A stretch of DNA of 64,000 bases from Phytophthora quininea (Eukaryota; Oomycota; Peronosporomycetes; Peronosporales; Peronosporaceae): the NCBI GenBank assembly GCA_011947345.1, contig JAAVTG010000672.1, forward strand, positions 868,001 through 932,000, written 5' to 3'. Each line of letters begins with the position of its first letter. The first letter of the stretch is position 1. The position numbers and the translations under genes were made by a program. The notes below the pieces were generated by a model. The model searched no databases and was not told the origin of the DNA. It worked only from the letters and a program-made list of their open reading frames with translations. Below, piece after piece: positions 20,561 through 30,947 of this stretch.

Positions 20561-22424
20561 AAGTTAGTCCACGTAGACCACAGAGGATGGTGAGCAGTCC
20601 ACGCCCGAGATCCCGCGTCCGCCATAGTGTTGAGGATGCCCGGGATGTGTTCTGCGGTGCACACGATGTCGTATTGGAACTCCGCGAGAGAGATCAATCG
20701 GTTGTACAGTTGAGCGAGGTGTTGACGACTGGATCGGCGTGTAGTCCAAGACACGGCGCTAGCGTTGTCAATATGAAATCGAACATGGGTTGGTCGGCGC
20801 GTTGCCGCGAGCGCCCACGTTGGGCCCCATTGAAGTACCGCGAGGACACCGCTCAGGAGTTCGCGCACGTTAATTGAGTTCGATGAACCATCCGTCGTGA
20901 TGGCGGCCTTGACTGCGGGCGAAAATTGGTAGCGGATGAATTGTCTGAGCTTCGGCTCCAGAACACACACGCCATCGTCAGAGGCGTCCATGTGCACGTG
21001 CACGGACACCTCGGGTAGCGTACCAAAGAGCGTGACTGGGATCTTGTTCAGCCGATCGGCGTGACACAAGATGGCTCGGAACCACCGGATATCGTCAGCC
21101 GCAGACGTGGGGAGTCGACGTTGGCCCAACCGTGGAAGCGATGCTGTGACAGCCTGGATGCGCTGGAAGAAGGCTCGAGCTGGAGGACAGCAGGACGCAA
21201 CGTGCCGCAGACTACCGAGGAGCTGTAATAGGCCTGTCCGGGACGACCGACCAGTGGTAAGAATAGTGTCCAAGCGAAGTTGCGCCTTGACAATCTTGTC
21301 GGCGGGGATAGACACCGTTCCAGCAGTGGTGTCCCAGAGCAATCCAAGTGCTTTCCCGCGAGTAAACCACCCAGTGAATTTGCGTTCATTGATCGCGTCT
21401 GGGCCCAACACAGTTGCCATTGCGCGTCGGAGCGCCAATTGGGCTCGGAAGCACCGCCCAGGCCCGTCGACCTCCACACAGGTGTGATCATCGCACCAGA
21501 AATTACCTCGGTATGGGTCGCTGAGATGGGGTGGCGGTGGCACCGCAGCTTCGTACTGAGCGTTGATGAGAGTGCCCGGCAAATAATACCACGCTGGGGA
21601 GCCGCACCAGCCAAAGCCCAAGGCCAAATCGATCACGAGGTAGTCGTCCAGTATAAACACAAACATGTGCACGTGCTCCTCGTGCACGGGCACGTGACGG
21701 AAGGCGCCGGCCACGTCCCCGAGCGACATCAGAATGCGCTCGTCGGGGTGGGCGCGGCGCAGCGATGCCATTCGCTGAGCAATATCACTAGGTGGGTTGT
21801 ACGTGATGACAGGGAAGTGAGTCCGATCCGTGAAATCGTTGACGGAGGCGAGCTCGGGAAAAGAGTAGTCGTTGATCACGCGCACCTCACCACTATCAGC
21901 GTCGCCCTTGGCAACCACACCAAGGGGCTGATGAATACCTCTGGCCATACCGAGAGGAGGGCGACGTCGACGACGAGGTAACGACCCTGGTGTTGTCCGG
22001 CAGCCACGTGCGCCCGGACCGCAGACATGTGACACCAGATGGAGCTGTGGTTCGTTGGTTGAGTAGCCTGGCGGAGGGGTTTGCTGGAGTGCCAGTCAGG
22101 CCGAACCCCTTCGCGCACGACACGATTCCAGCGACGACACGTTTGACGGAGGCCAGGATCCTGAGGTAGCTCGACTTCATAGAGGTGCTTGTTGGGACGC
22201 GGGTCCGCCACGGTTTGGCCTCGGACAAGACGAACTGCCTCGGGCAATGACAACGCACCCGACGACGCGAGAGTAGAGAGGCAGGTAACCAGTCCGGTGT
22301 CGATGGAGGTGGTCGGGGCGGCGGCCTGCCGTCGGTAGGGCAGCTGCCAGCGGAGCGCGGTCTCGGACAAATGTGACACGATCTCCTCCTTCGAACGAGC
22401 ACTCAAACGTTGCAAAGTCTCCAT
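20410..22424 (-). pseudogene. Element B reverse transcriptase-RNase H
   Basis: The first frame (from 22424) covers the N-terminal extension to FISPL. The second (to 20410) has GVVAKGD, VRVINDYSFPE, DVAGAFRHVPVHEE, LALGFGWCGSPAWYY and the catalytic FWCDDHTCVEV, then RNase H motifs VHMDASDDG, NVRELLSGVLA, HIDNASAVSW and GILNTMADAGSR. The frames separate near 21925, where a CCCC run seems one base short. The D-D-H form of the RT box is typical of DIRS-type elements. Otherwise the RT-RNase H is complete. Confidence 0.9.
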
Positions 22425-22517
22425 GTATTTGGCATGAGCGGCAGCAGGGTCGCGGTCGCCGCTAACTACAGAAGTTGCATCGCAGGGAGTGGCCGACGAG
22501 GTAGAGATCCCAGACCG

Positions 22518-24353
22518 TCATAGATCGGCGAACTCCGGGGCCAGGCCACCATAAGTCCGATCGATGAACTCCTTGGCAAGTGCAGGTAAAGATGCTGGTC
22601 GAAAATGAGCTCGCCGAGGCGCAAAACAGCGCCCTGGCACCCCGTTGCCGGTGCATCCGGCTTTGGACAAGTGCTTCATGCACAGCTGAAGGGATCCCTG
22701 CTTAGGCAGGCAGCTCAATACGGACGTCGGGATAGGAGTAGCCTTTGTAGCCCGATGGCTACGCTGGGAGATAGCAGGACTGGGTAGCGGTGTCGGCTTC
22801 GATTCAAAATGAGCGAGCAGTGACGCAATTCGTTGCTGTTGCTGGTCATACAGCAGCTCCGCAAGATGGGCGTCTTTGCGAGAAAACTCACCCACAATGT
22901 CCATGGCTGCTTCGAGGCCGTCAGAGACGACGAGGCTCCGAAACTTGCCCAGCTTGGCATCGATCCAAAACACCAACAGGCGACACGTTGCAAGGTCGGG
23001 CTCGCCAGCATCCGCGAAGCGGTCCACAAAGTGATCCGCAGCCTCGAGCACAGACACAGTCGCCTGGTTGTAGAAGGCCCGGCCAAAAGTCTTGAGATTC
23101 CCCATCGCGTCCATCAGGCGGGCGTAAGAAGGCTCGACGCTTACCGGCACGATTGTGTTCCGACGGGAAAAATCCGTCATATTCGTCGAAGAAACATCCG
23201 AGCTCATTAGGCCAGGGAAGTCACACGAACCAAATGCAGCACGGAGAGGCCGCGCAAACCGAATCCAAAGTCGTAGAGTCCGCGAAGCACAGGGGCGTGG
23301 CACGGAATCTCGTTGTGTGGGCCTGCTGGAAAGACTCAAGCACACACTGAGGGTCCTTACCTGTGTTATTGGGGTGTCCAATAACAGTGTAGATCTGTCG
23401 CTCGACGACGGACGGACGGTAGGTGGAGCGAGCTCGGTTGTCACCGTTGACAGGAGCTGCAGGCACAGCGGGGACGCTACCAAGAGGGTGATTTTGGCGA
23501 CGGACGGAGAGGACGTCATGATCGTCAGCGTCAGATTCCGAGTCACCGGACTCGATAAAGTCTTGGCGTGACGCCCAGCTTGCGCTGCGACGCCGCGCGG
23601 TGGCCCGCTGCGGTCCAGCCACATCGATGGACCTTTTCGGGACGCGAGCCGGAGAATCAGCCGGAGGCTCAAAGAGGTCCTTGCGTTTGCCCTTTTATGG
23701 GTAACACAGTTGACAATATGCTGGCGGGAGGCGTACAGAACCCGGAGCGTGTCCGGGCGGATGAGCAGCACCTTCTCCGCTGGGGCAATTGGGGTGGACA
23801 ACGCTGCCGTCACCGTCGCAGGCAGCGTAGAGCGAACGTTACGACACTGTGAGCACACCTCGTCCATCTTCTCCAGTAACTCGAGTGCGCTCAGCACGGT
23901 GGAGTTAATGCCAGCGCCGGTCTGTAATGCGTAATTGAGCCAGTCGACCTTGATCACATTGTGCTGCCGGAGTAGCCCGACCTTGTACGAACCCGCGGAG
24001 ACGCGCACATGGAGGAAGGGCTGCGTGTTTGCCATGCTGTAGCCAGTCGTCACGCCGTACGCCCACTCGTCGATAGCTTCACCCTCAGGTTGCACGAACG
24101 CGACGGGATGACCAACGAACGTCCCTGGCCACTTGTCACTCTCGGCGTCCTCGACCAGCCGCTGCTGCAGCACGCGGGTGTCGATGGGCTCGGAAAAGTC
24201 TTCATCAGCACCATCCGGGTCAATAATAGACACGACGGCCGCTCGTCCATTCAGACGGAGGACACGGACGTAGTGAAACTCGGAAAACTCTGGCACGTGA
24301 GAGGGGCCCACGAAAGCAAGGGAACCGATGGTGACGGACGCAGGCGACATGGT
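22518..24353 (-). CDS. Element B Gag-like protein
   Basis: Likely start MSPASVTIG at 24353; an upstream ATG in the repeat would extend it to 24536. About 612 residues, no stop. The first 230 residues and the last 190 (LLVFWIDAKLGKFRS, then a Cys-containing LCMKHLSKAGC...CF) look like Gag and are paralogous to element A. The middle (about 23620-23230) is Arg/Ser-rich in this frame, while the neighbouring frame reads as acidic Gag-like sequence. Two compensating indels are therefore likely. Confidence 0.75.
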   Translation of the reverse strand, partial: TMSPASVTIGSLAFVGPSHVPEFSEFHYVRVLRLNGRAAVVSIIDPDGADEDFSEPIDTRVLQQRLVEDAESDKWPGTFVGHPVAFVQPEGEAIDEWAYGVTTGYSMANTQPFLHVRVSAGSYKVGLLRQHNVIKVDWLNYALQTGAGINSTVLSALELLEKMDEVCSQCRNVRSTLPATVTAALSTPIAPAEKVLLIRPDTLRVLYASRQHIVNCVTHKRANARTSLSLRLILRLASRKGPSMWLDRSGPPRGVAAQAGRHAKTLSSPVTRNLTLTIMTSSPSVAKITLLVASPLCLQLLSTVTTELAPPTVRPSSSDRSTLLLDTPITQVRTLSVCLSLSSRPTQRDSVPRPCASRTLRLWIRFARPLRAAFGSCDFPGLMSSDVSSTNMTDFSRRNTIVPVSVEPSYARLMDAMGNLKTFGRAFYNQATVSVLEAADHFVDRFADAGEPDLATCRLLVFWIDAKLGKFRSLVVSDGLEAAMDIVGEFSRKDAHLAELLYDQQQQRIASLLAHFESKPTPLPSPAISQRSHRATKATPIPTSVLSCLPKQGSLQLCMKHLSKAGCTGNGVPGRCFAPRRAHFRPASLPALAKEFIDRTYGGLAPEFADL

Positions 24354-24388
24354 GTCCGCTGAGGCTAGGAGGAGACGACTGGAGGAGC

Positions 24389-24535
24389 TTTGCAGCGAGC
24401 GCGCAAATTCGTGAATGGCACCTAACCTACAATATCTACGTCCTGTTGCGCAAACAGCGCTGTCGCTCAAATCGTTGTACTTGCTCCTGCTAATCTCCCA
24501 GCCGGAAACTCGGGTATCCATCCGGATACCTTGCA
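24389..24535 (-). repeat. Element B repeat A1
   Basis: 147-bp 5' repeat. Left edge of Gag transcription; junction with element A at 24535/24536. Confidence 0.95.
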
Positions 24536-25720
24536 TTGTTCGCGGGTGTTGATATCGAATTCGCAGGCATCAATTAGCTTACGTTCGTCGTCGTCAAAGG
24601 AGCACTGGATGAATTGCTGGCTTCCGGGATTCAATACCAGTAGACCCTGGTCGCTCGCGTCAACATATATGTGGACGTCTGCTGGTGGTAGCGCCGTGAA
24701 GAAGCGAGTTGGTACGGATCGTAGTCCACCGACACAGAGTATTGTTTCAAACCACGACAAGTCGCCGTGCATGTCTGCTGTTAATTTGATGCGTCGATAC
24801 CGATTTCCGCCACGACATTTGCTCTGCAAATACTGGTAAAAGGGTTTTGCGGCCCTCACGACCAAACAGACGTGCCGAAGACTCCCAATAAGTTGTTGAA
24901 GCTCTTTTAATGATAGGCTGTCAACTATTTGGGTTTGGCGTACACGACTGAGAGCTTTCTCGATTTCCTCGACTGGCATTGACACCGTTCGCTTGCTGCA
25001 ATCCCATTCCAGCCCTAAAACCGTCAGCTTTTCGTTCCAATCCGAGAATTTTGCTTCGTTTACCGCTGTTGGCCCTAAGACTGCCATCATCGCGAGCCGC
25101 AACGTATCCGCAGCAATCGCACATCGATCACCATCGTCAGCCTCGATGAGTACATGATCATCAACCCACTCAAAAGGGGAAAATGGCATGGTGTCATTGC
25201 TGACGGGGTGCATGGTAGCTGGAGACTCGTTTCCTACGGTGTGAGAGATTCCACGTCCGAACGTGCCGTAGAAGGCAGGGAACCCTGACCACCCAAATGC
25301 CGCGGACATGTCAACCACTCCGATGTCGTGACCCGGGAATGCTCCTCCCATCCAAACTGCGTCCCGTGCTCGTATTCCCAAATGGCGGTATGCGTGTTTG
25401 ACGTTACCTTTGCTAATTAGAAGTCGTGTGTCCGGCCGCGGAGAGTGTGCTATCCGTTCATGCTCGTCCTCAATACGCTGCGCTAGCGCAGTGACTCCAG
25501 TGAATTTGATTTCTGGCAACGACGTTTCTTGCGTGTCTGAGTTCGTTGATCGGTTTGGTGGGATTGACAAGTCATGTACCAGGCGAACTTCTACGTCTGG
25601 ATCAATGTTGGCCTTCGGGACTACTCCGAATGGACTTGTTTTGATGTTCCATCGCCGCAATATATCATGATCGACCACGAGATATTCTCCTAGGGCTTGA
25701 CCAACGGCGATGCTTTTCAA
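24536..25720 (-). pseudogene. Element A reverse transcriptase and RNase H start
   Basis: Opens at 25720 with LGEYLVVDHDILRRWN, GVVPKAN, VRLVHDLSIPP, NVKHAYRHLGI, SAAFGWSGFPAFY and the catalytic FEWVDDHVLIEADD. RNase H begins with VHIYVDASDQG and INTREQ, then is cut by element B. The frame is intact up to the junction, so this half was coding-competent when element B landed. About 50% similar by eye to the element B RT. Confidence 0.9.
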
Positions 25721-25729
25721 TACACTGGC

Positions 25730-28700
25730 GGTGAATTGAATTGCAGATTTGTGATTGGGGTGCCATTTTGCAAACGTCGGCGAACTCGCTCATTCAGCTT
25801 TAAAACCGTGCGTAGCGATGGAGATCAATAATTGCTGATGCTCGTAGCCGGCTAGTAAAGTGACGTACGCCGCTAAATCGAATACTTGTTGGGCCGTGGA
25901 TTGACTTCTGTTTCCCCTCGTACTAGTCGAATCGTAGTGAGCGAGGCATTTGTCAGTCGAACCCATTCCGAAATTTGTCGTTGAAGCTGGCGATTGATGC
26001 TACCACTTGTGAACTCGTCGCTGTCGATAACTTCCAATGCCGTGCCGAAAATGTTACGGCAATTCCGATTGATTAGTCTCCACTTTGACTCGAGCCCCTG
26101 CATAAGACTTTCCCGGACCCGGTTTGCCAGTGGTTGATATGGAGCAGTCTGGAAAAGTCGGCTGCGGCTCCTGTAACTTCATGACAACGCTGCGTCTTCC
26201 CGAATCTTCCCATACTTTTGTTCGGTGTATTCGCGGACCCGTGACGAGATTGTTTCGGGTTTGAAGTGCACTCGTCTCTCGAATGGGGATTTGCTGACGT
26301 CATTGTCGACGCTAGGGCATCTTGCGACAGTGATATAGTTGAGGCATAGGCCTTTGCTTCCCCGGCGAGGGATAAGCCGTAGCACGTCTTTCGTCAATCT
26401 ATCTCCCGTGCTTGATTGCTGCGGCTGGGTACGTTGCTTCTTTTTGGTGGAGGCACCGCAAGTTGTGAAGTAGCTTGTGCAGTTTCCCGGACTTGAATTT
26501 TGTCGTCCTGTATGAGCTGTGTGGCGGAGCGCACGTCAAAGTTCGCGATCACGGTCCGATCGCCGAGCTTTAGGCGAGTTTCCAGAGCACAAAGTGACGT
26601 CGCCTTCTTCTTCTTGGAACGGCGCGTTTCCCGGGGCTTGCACTGACGTAATTCCGAACGGAGGTAGCGTTGCTGGCAGGGGTTGACTTGATATCGTAAG
26701 TGTTGAGGTCTTGGTTGGTGATCGCGCGGGGATTAGCTTCTCACGCGACCGGCTGTTGTTTCCTTCTTCTTTGTCTTGTCCTCGGATGCGCCGGGTCCTG
26801 TCGTTTACGTCTGCGCACCGGCAATCTTCTCCCCACTCGTCCACTTGACCCCTATCGCTTGATTAGGTAGATCGTGGTCTCTTCCGCCGTCGATCGTTGG
26901 GCCCTTTGCCTTGCCTTGCGTCGACGGTTTTCGGTTTATAGTACCGCTCACGTGACACTCTGGGTTGGGTTGAGCACGCGGGACCTCGCTGCAGCGCCAC
27001 GTATCGCCACTATCCTTGACGATCGGGGTCGATTCTTCTACAGAGGAAGTCCTTGAGCACGGAGTAGCGAACTTGGCTTCTTGGGAACAACGACGTGTTA
27101 CTTGGCTTATATACTTCGATGCAAATTGCGAACTGACTACTCTACCCCTTCGTACTTCATGTCTACTCCGCGGTCCATCTAGCAGGTGCTCGGGCACTCT
27201 CTTTCTCACTTTTCTACTCGCGACCATCTTGCGATCAGCGATCAGGATCCTGTGGCGATTGGCGATCGGCGATCGAGATTCCGGTGGTCAATACTAGCGA
27301 TCAGCGATCAGGGTTCCGGTGGTCGACGATCTTCGCAATCTGGCAATCGTGCTTAATATGGCAATCGCACTTAAAGCGGTGATCGTACTTAAGTGGATCC
27401 CCACTGAACTTCCGTCACTCTCAAACTCGCTTCACCACAGCTGCAGGATATACAATAGCGAGCTACTCGTCGGCTGAATCTTCTCGATAATTTAGAAACG
27501 CGCCGTTCCGTTGGTTGCTAAGTCAGACTCCACTGAAAATCGATACATTTTCAAGATTTGCGTGTCGATCCAGTAGATGAAGAGCGACAAATCGCTTTTG
27601 CCTAATTTGCATCGCGAAGTGAGCAGCCTGGCTAGGTTGTACAATGCTTCACTGAGTGTGATGGCTTCGGTTGATCCGAAGGCATTGAGATACGTGCGGA
27701 ATGAACCGAGTGCTCGAAGTACTTCGTCTTGACTTTGAGGTTCTGAAGCTTCCGGTAGGGCAACGTATCCGGAAATTTTTGCATGTTTACCCGGACTTGT
27801 TTGATCCAGTTTCGTTTGTCGTGTTCGTTGGCCGGAGTCAGGTGTATGATAGAGAGCCCCAGAGTTCCGAATTGAAAATCAAATAACCTCATCAGATTGC
27901 CGGAGTGTGGCAGGAACCGGATCGCCTGATGGGATACCAATTGTTTAACAAATTCATGAGGCGACTTACCTGTATGTGAAGCTGCTGTCGATGCATTGTT
28001 TGATCGGGCGTCGGTAAGAAGTTGTACTTCGACGCTTTTTTACCAGTTCCTTGCGGGGCTGATGCATTTGTTACCGGACGCCCCTGAACTTGAAGATAGT
28101 GAGCGAGAAGATCTGGACTGTGAGCGAGAGCTTTGACGATCTCGGCGTGGCAACCCGTCTGAACTACGGCATTGGCGCTATTTCCATCGTGAAGCTGCTG
28201 TTGTCCACTCGCTCCCCGCATATGCGGGGGCAAGACAACAGGATCTCCCATTGGCGTATTAGACGCCTATGGGACTCTCAACGTCGAACCATGCAGCGCT
28301 CTTCCCACATTCGGGTTAGAGGTCCCAGGCAAATGCTCCGCGCCTACCACAACAGGCGGGCAAATGCTGCTATGAACTACTGACGTAGGTAAGTAGAGAG
28401 AAGGTCGATCACCGTGCACCGCAAAGTTCGGGTACGGCACAGAGGCTGATGAGCTTGTGCCTGACGCAGCGGATGCGTAGGAACTAGCAAGAAACGACGA
28501 TGTGGTGGCCGTACCAGTAGTATGGTCTCTCGCGATTGAAAGCCTTGGATTGTAAGCCGGCGTAGTTTGATATCGATGCGTAGGAGCGGCCGGTACCGCA
28601 CCAGCGACTTCGCTCGAAGAGCCGATATACCCCAAGTTTTCGGCAAACGCGACGAATGGAATGTTGGCGTTCCGCATCTGTCCTGACAGCTTTCAATGTG

Positions 28701-29502
28701 CATATCAACGTTGGCGTTAAGGGTATTGGTTGGTGTCACGACTGATGCGGCATTGGTGTCCGTTTTTCCTCTTGGTCGAAAAACGAGTCGAGGGAGGGTG
28801 TTGCTGTGGGTTGGGAGGCTGCGCTGACCCTCCTTCCGGTATACCCGGCACTGCCGTTTGGACGGGCCTGCATAAGAGCGAGCCCATGTCTTGTTGCCGT
28901 TGTTGGTTAGCTTCGTTTTTACAATGTGTAGACGTAGTTAATGGCATGTTGAAGTGTGAATGCTTGAATAGTGCCGTCGAGGGGATCACACCAACTGCAT
29001 AACGTGTCTGGACTTGGTTCCGGGGTATCGACACCGTCCAATATAGTTTTAATGTCACGTGAAGCTGCTGTACCATCGTTGCTAAGACCTAGCATACGAT
29101 TCAGAATTGTTGTGTGTGCTGTCGCCAGCCGCAATTCATCCCATTCGTGACCGCGAAAACAGGCATGTTGAAGAAGAAGGGGACGACCGAGTGCACTTCC
29201 ATCGCTTGATCGGACCGGCACGTCCACGTTCCGCCGTTTACGGATGTGTCACCTAGCCGTTCTGCCTTCGCGCGTGTGACTTGACCATATCTCCACAAGT
29301 TTCTGTATTTTGGAGCGATTCCTTTCCGTAGCCACAGACTTGCTCGTCCTTGACATGCTTCGTGCTCAGTAACTGTGAATGTTGTAGTAACAGCGCGAGG
29401 GATCCCAACCAACGTTTGAGAAGAACCTTGTTCTGCCACAGCCATCACACCAAGGCCGTAGCAGTCATTCGCCACACTCGAGCGTGCATTGGCGTCGGTC
29501 AA
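25730..29502 (-). pseudogene. Element A Gag region, decayed
   Basis: Several frames. Near 26397-26180, GSKGLCLNYITVARC and FERRVHFKPETI parallel the C-terminal Gag of element B (LQLCMKHLSKAGC, RRAHFRP). Near 27650-27520, FIYWIDTQILKMYRFSVESD parallels LLVFWIDAKLGKFRSLVVSD. Further ORFs at 28267-28677 and 28919-29502 may be the Ser/Thr-rich and N-terminal Gag parts. Spacing is longer than in element B, partly because of a repeat-rich stretch at 27235-27400. Confidence 0.55.
27235..27400. repeat. Degenerate GCGATC-type tandem repeats
   Basis: Imperfect repeats built on GCGATCAGCGATCAGG and TTCCGGTGGTC, then CTTAA...GGCAATCG units. Part of the element A Gag region or inserted in it. Confidence 0.6.
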
Positions 29503-29520
29503 ACGGATCGGGAGTGCTCT

Positions 29521-30918
29521 GGTAACAGGAGCACGAATGAACCAGTCGCGAGCGGGGGAGGGGGCATGACGGTGAAGCTTTCAGCCAAGATTTTGTGGCG
29601 ACATTTCAGAAGTTTTTATCTTTCCGCCTGCGACGCCAAAACAAAAGTGATCTCGCCCTGCGCTAGCTACTGGCTACGACCTAATATTTCGCTACCGTTC
29701 GCAGTCTGAAAACGCGTCTTCCGTTTCTCGCGTGCCAGAAGACTTTGATATCCAAAGAAGGAAGGCATGGAACACCGAACCAACCGGTTCGACAAATTCT
29801 AAGAAAGGCTGCCAGCGTTTTAGGCCAGCCAGCGAGCGCCGCTCGTCCTCGCTGGCAGAGTTCTCTGCGCAGTCGGTTCATTTCTGTTCGAGCGTCGCCG
29901 CCAGCAAGTCTCGCTTCAACAGCTCGACTCGGCTCGACGCTCGGCACGCTCGACGAATTTCAACCCGCCCACCATCCCTTTGGGGGCTGCCACTCGGCAC
30001 CTTGCCTTACACACAAGGAACCTCATGGCTTTGGCCCATAATCAAAATGAACCTATTTGCCCCCAATGCCTGTATTGATGAAGGAAATCTGCTCATACTA
30101 CAGCTTGTGGCAGTAAAAGGACTATTACTGTAGTACTTTTTGTACTGCTGGCTGGGTTATTGCCGAACTCTGGTGAATACTACTTGTATTTAGAAGAACG
30201 CCTCGCAGAGAGAGTGACCTTCAAGTTCACCGCAAAACCAAGAATGAATTTGTTATCTCCCACTACCGTGTGCTCTGCGAGTCTACACACACAAACGTGT
30301 CGTACACGAGGAGGAAACTCCGTTGGACATGCCGACCAGCCACGGGCAACTTCAACAGCTAAACCCCCTTTGATCGTACGCGTCCCAACTAACGGCACGT
30401 AGATCGTCTTGTCTCGCCTTGCACCTGGCTCCAGCTGAGTGATTACTATCGTTCTCGGGCAGCTTTCCTGCTAGTATTTAGTGGGTATAATAGTTTACCG
30501 TCAAGACCACTGATCATTGTAGCAGCACCACTGATCCGACCAGCGCCTTACAGATCGGTATCCACATCAAGTGGTCATCAATATCCTGTAGGCTTGGTTA
30601 ATCAACAATCATGAACAAAAAATCAAATCGAAGCTTCGGTGAGAGAGCAAGTTAGCATATGGATAAGTTGTTTACGGTACTACCGGGGATCCGATCCAAG
30701 CATGATCTTGCTAACAATAGTTCAGCCCGGCTTGCCCTCCATTTGCTGGCTTTCCTCAAAGCTTTTGCCTTGCCGCACCACTCCGTGTTCGTACATTTGC
30801 AATTAAGCTCCAAGCACCGGTACGTAACTGTATTTGGTTAATATGTTGCAAAATTTTTGAGATGAGATCGAGGCATCTACAACTCAGATCAACACAAGTT
30901 TCCAGACACCGTCCATCG
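29521..30918. other. Unassigned 1.4 kb right of element A
   Basis: Minus ORFs at 29681-29947 and 30180-30398 lack recognisable domains. No terminal repeat of element A could be matched here. Confidence 0.35.
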
Positions 30919-30932
30919 TCATTCTTCAATTT
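30919..30932 (+). promoter_or_regulatory. Oomycete initiator of the peptidase gene
   Basis: TCATTCTTCAATTT fits TCATTYYNCAWTTT at every position, 16 bp before ATG 30948. Confidence 0.75.
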
Positions 30933-30947
30933 CCTCGCTCGCAGGCA

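Larger units (their letters stand above)
19174..24535 (-). mobile_element. DIRS-order element B with split direct repeats
   Basis: A 5362-bp element inserted in the RNase H region of element A. In coding orientation its layout is A1 (24535-24389), Gag, RT-RNase H, recombinase, B1 (19476-19402), A2 (19401-19255), 5-bp spacer, B2 (19249-19174). This A1-ORFs-B1-A2-B2 arrangement is diagnostic of split-direct-repeat (Ngaro/PAT-type) tyrosine-recombinase retroelements. A1 and A2 (147 bp) look identical; B1 and B2 differ by one G in a G run. No TSD: host sequence resumes exactly, apart from a TT that fits either side. Confidence 0.93.
16805..29520 (-). mobile_element. DIRS-like retroelement A, interrupted (extent approximate)
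   Basis: Tyrosine-recombinase retroelement read on the minus strand: Gag (about 29500-26150), RT (25720-24540), RNase H split between 24540 and 19173, then recombinase (about 18560-16810). It is interrupted by element B (19174-24535) and by a LINE (17080-18044). Removing both leaves about 6.4 kb, a normal size. Its own terminal repeats were not found, so both outer limits are estimates. Confidence 0.75.

Noticed and set aside
27000..27430. CRISPR-like or centromeric repeat array
   Set aside because: Units are irregular and degenerate, without uniform spacers.
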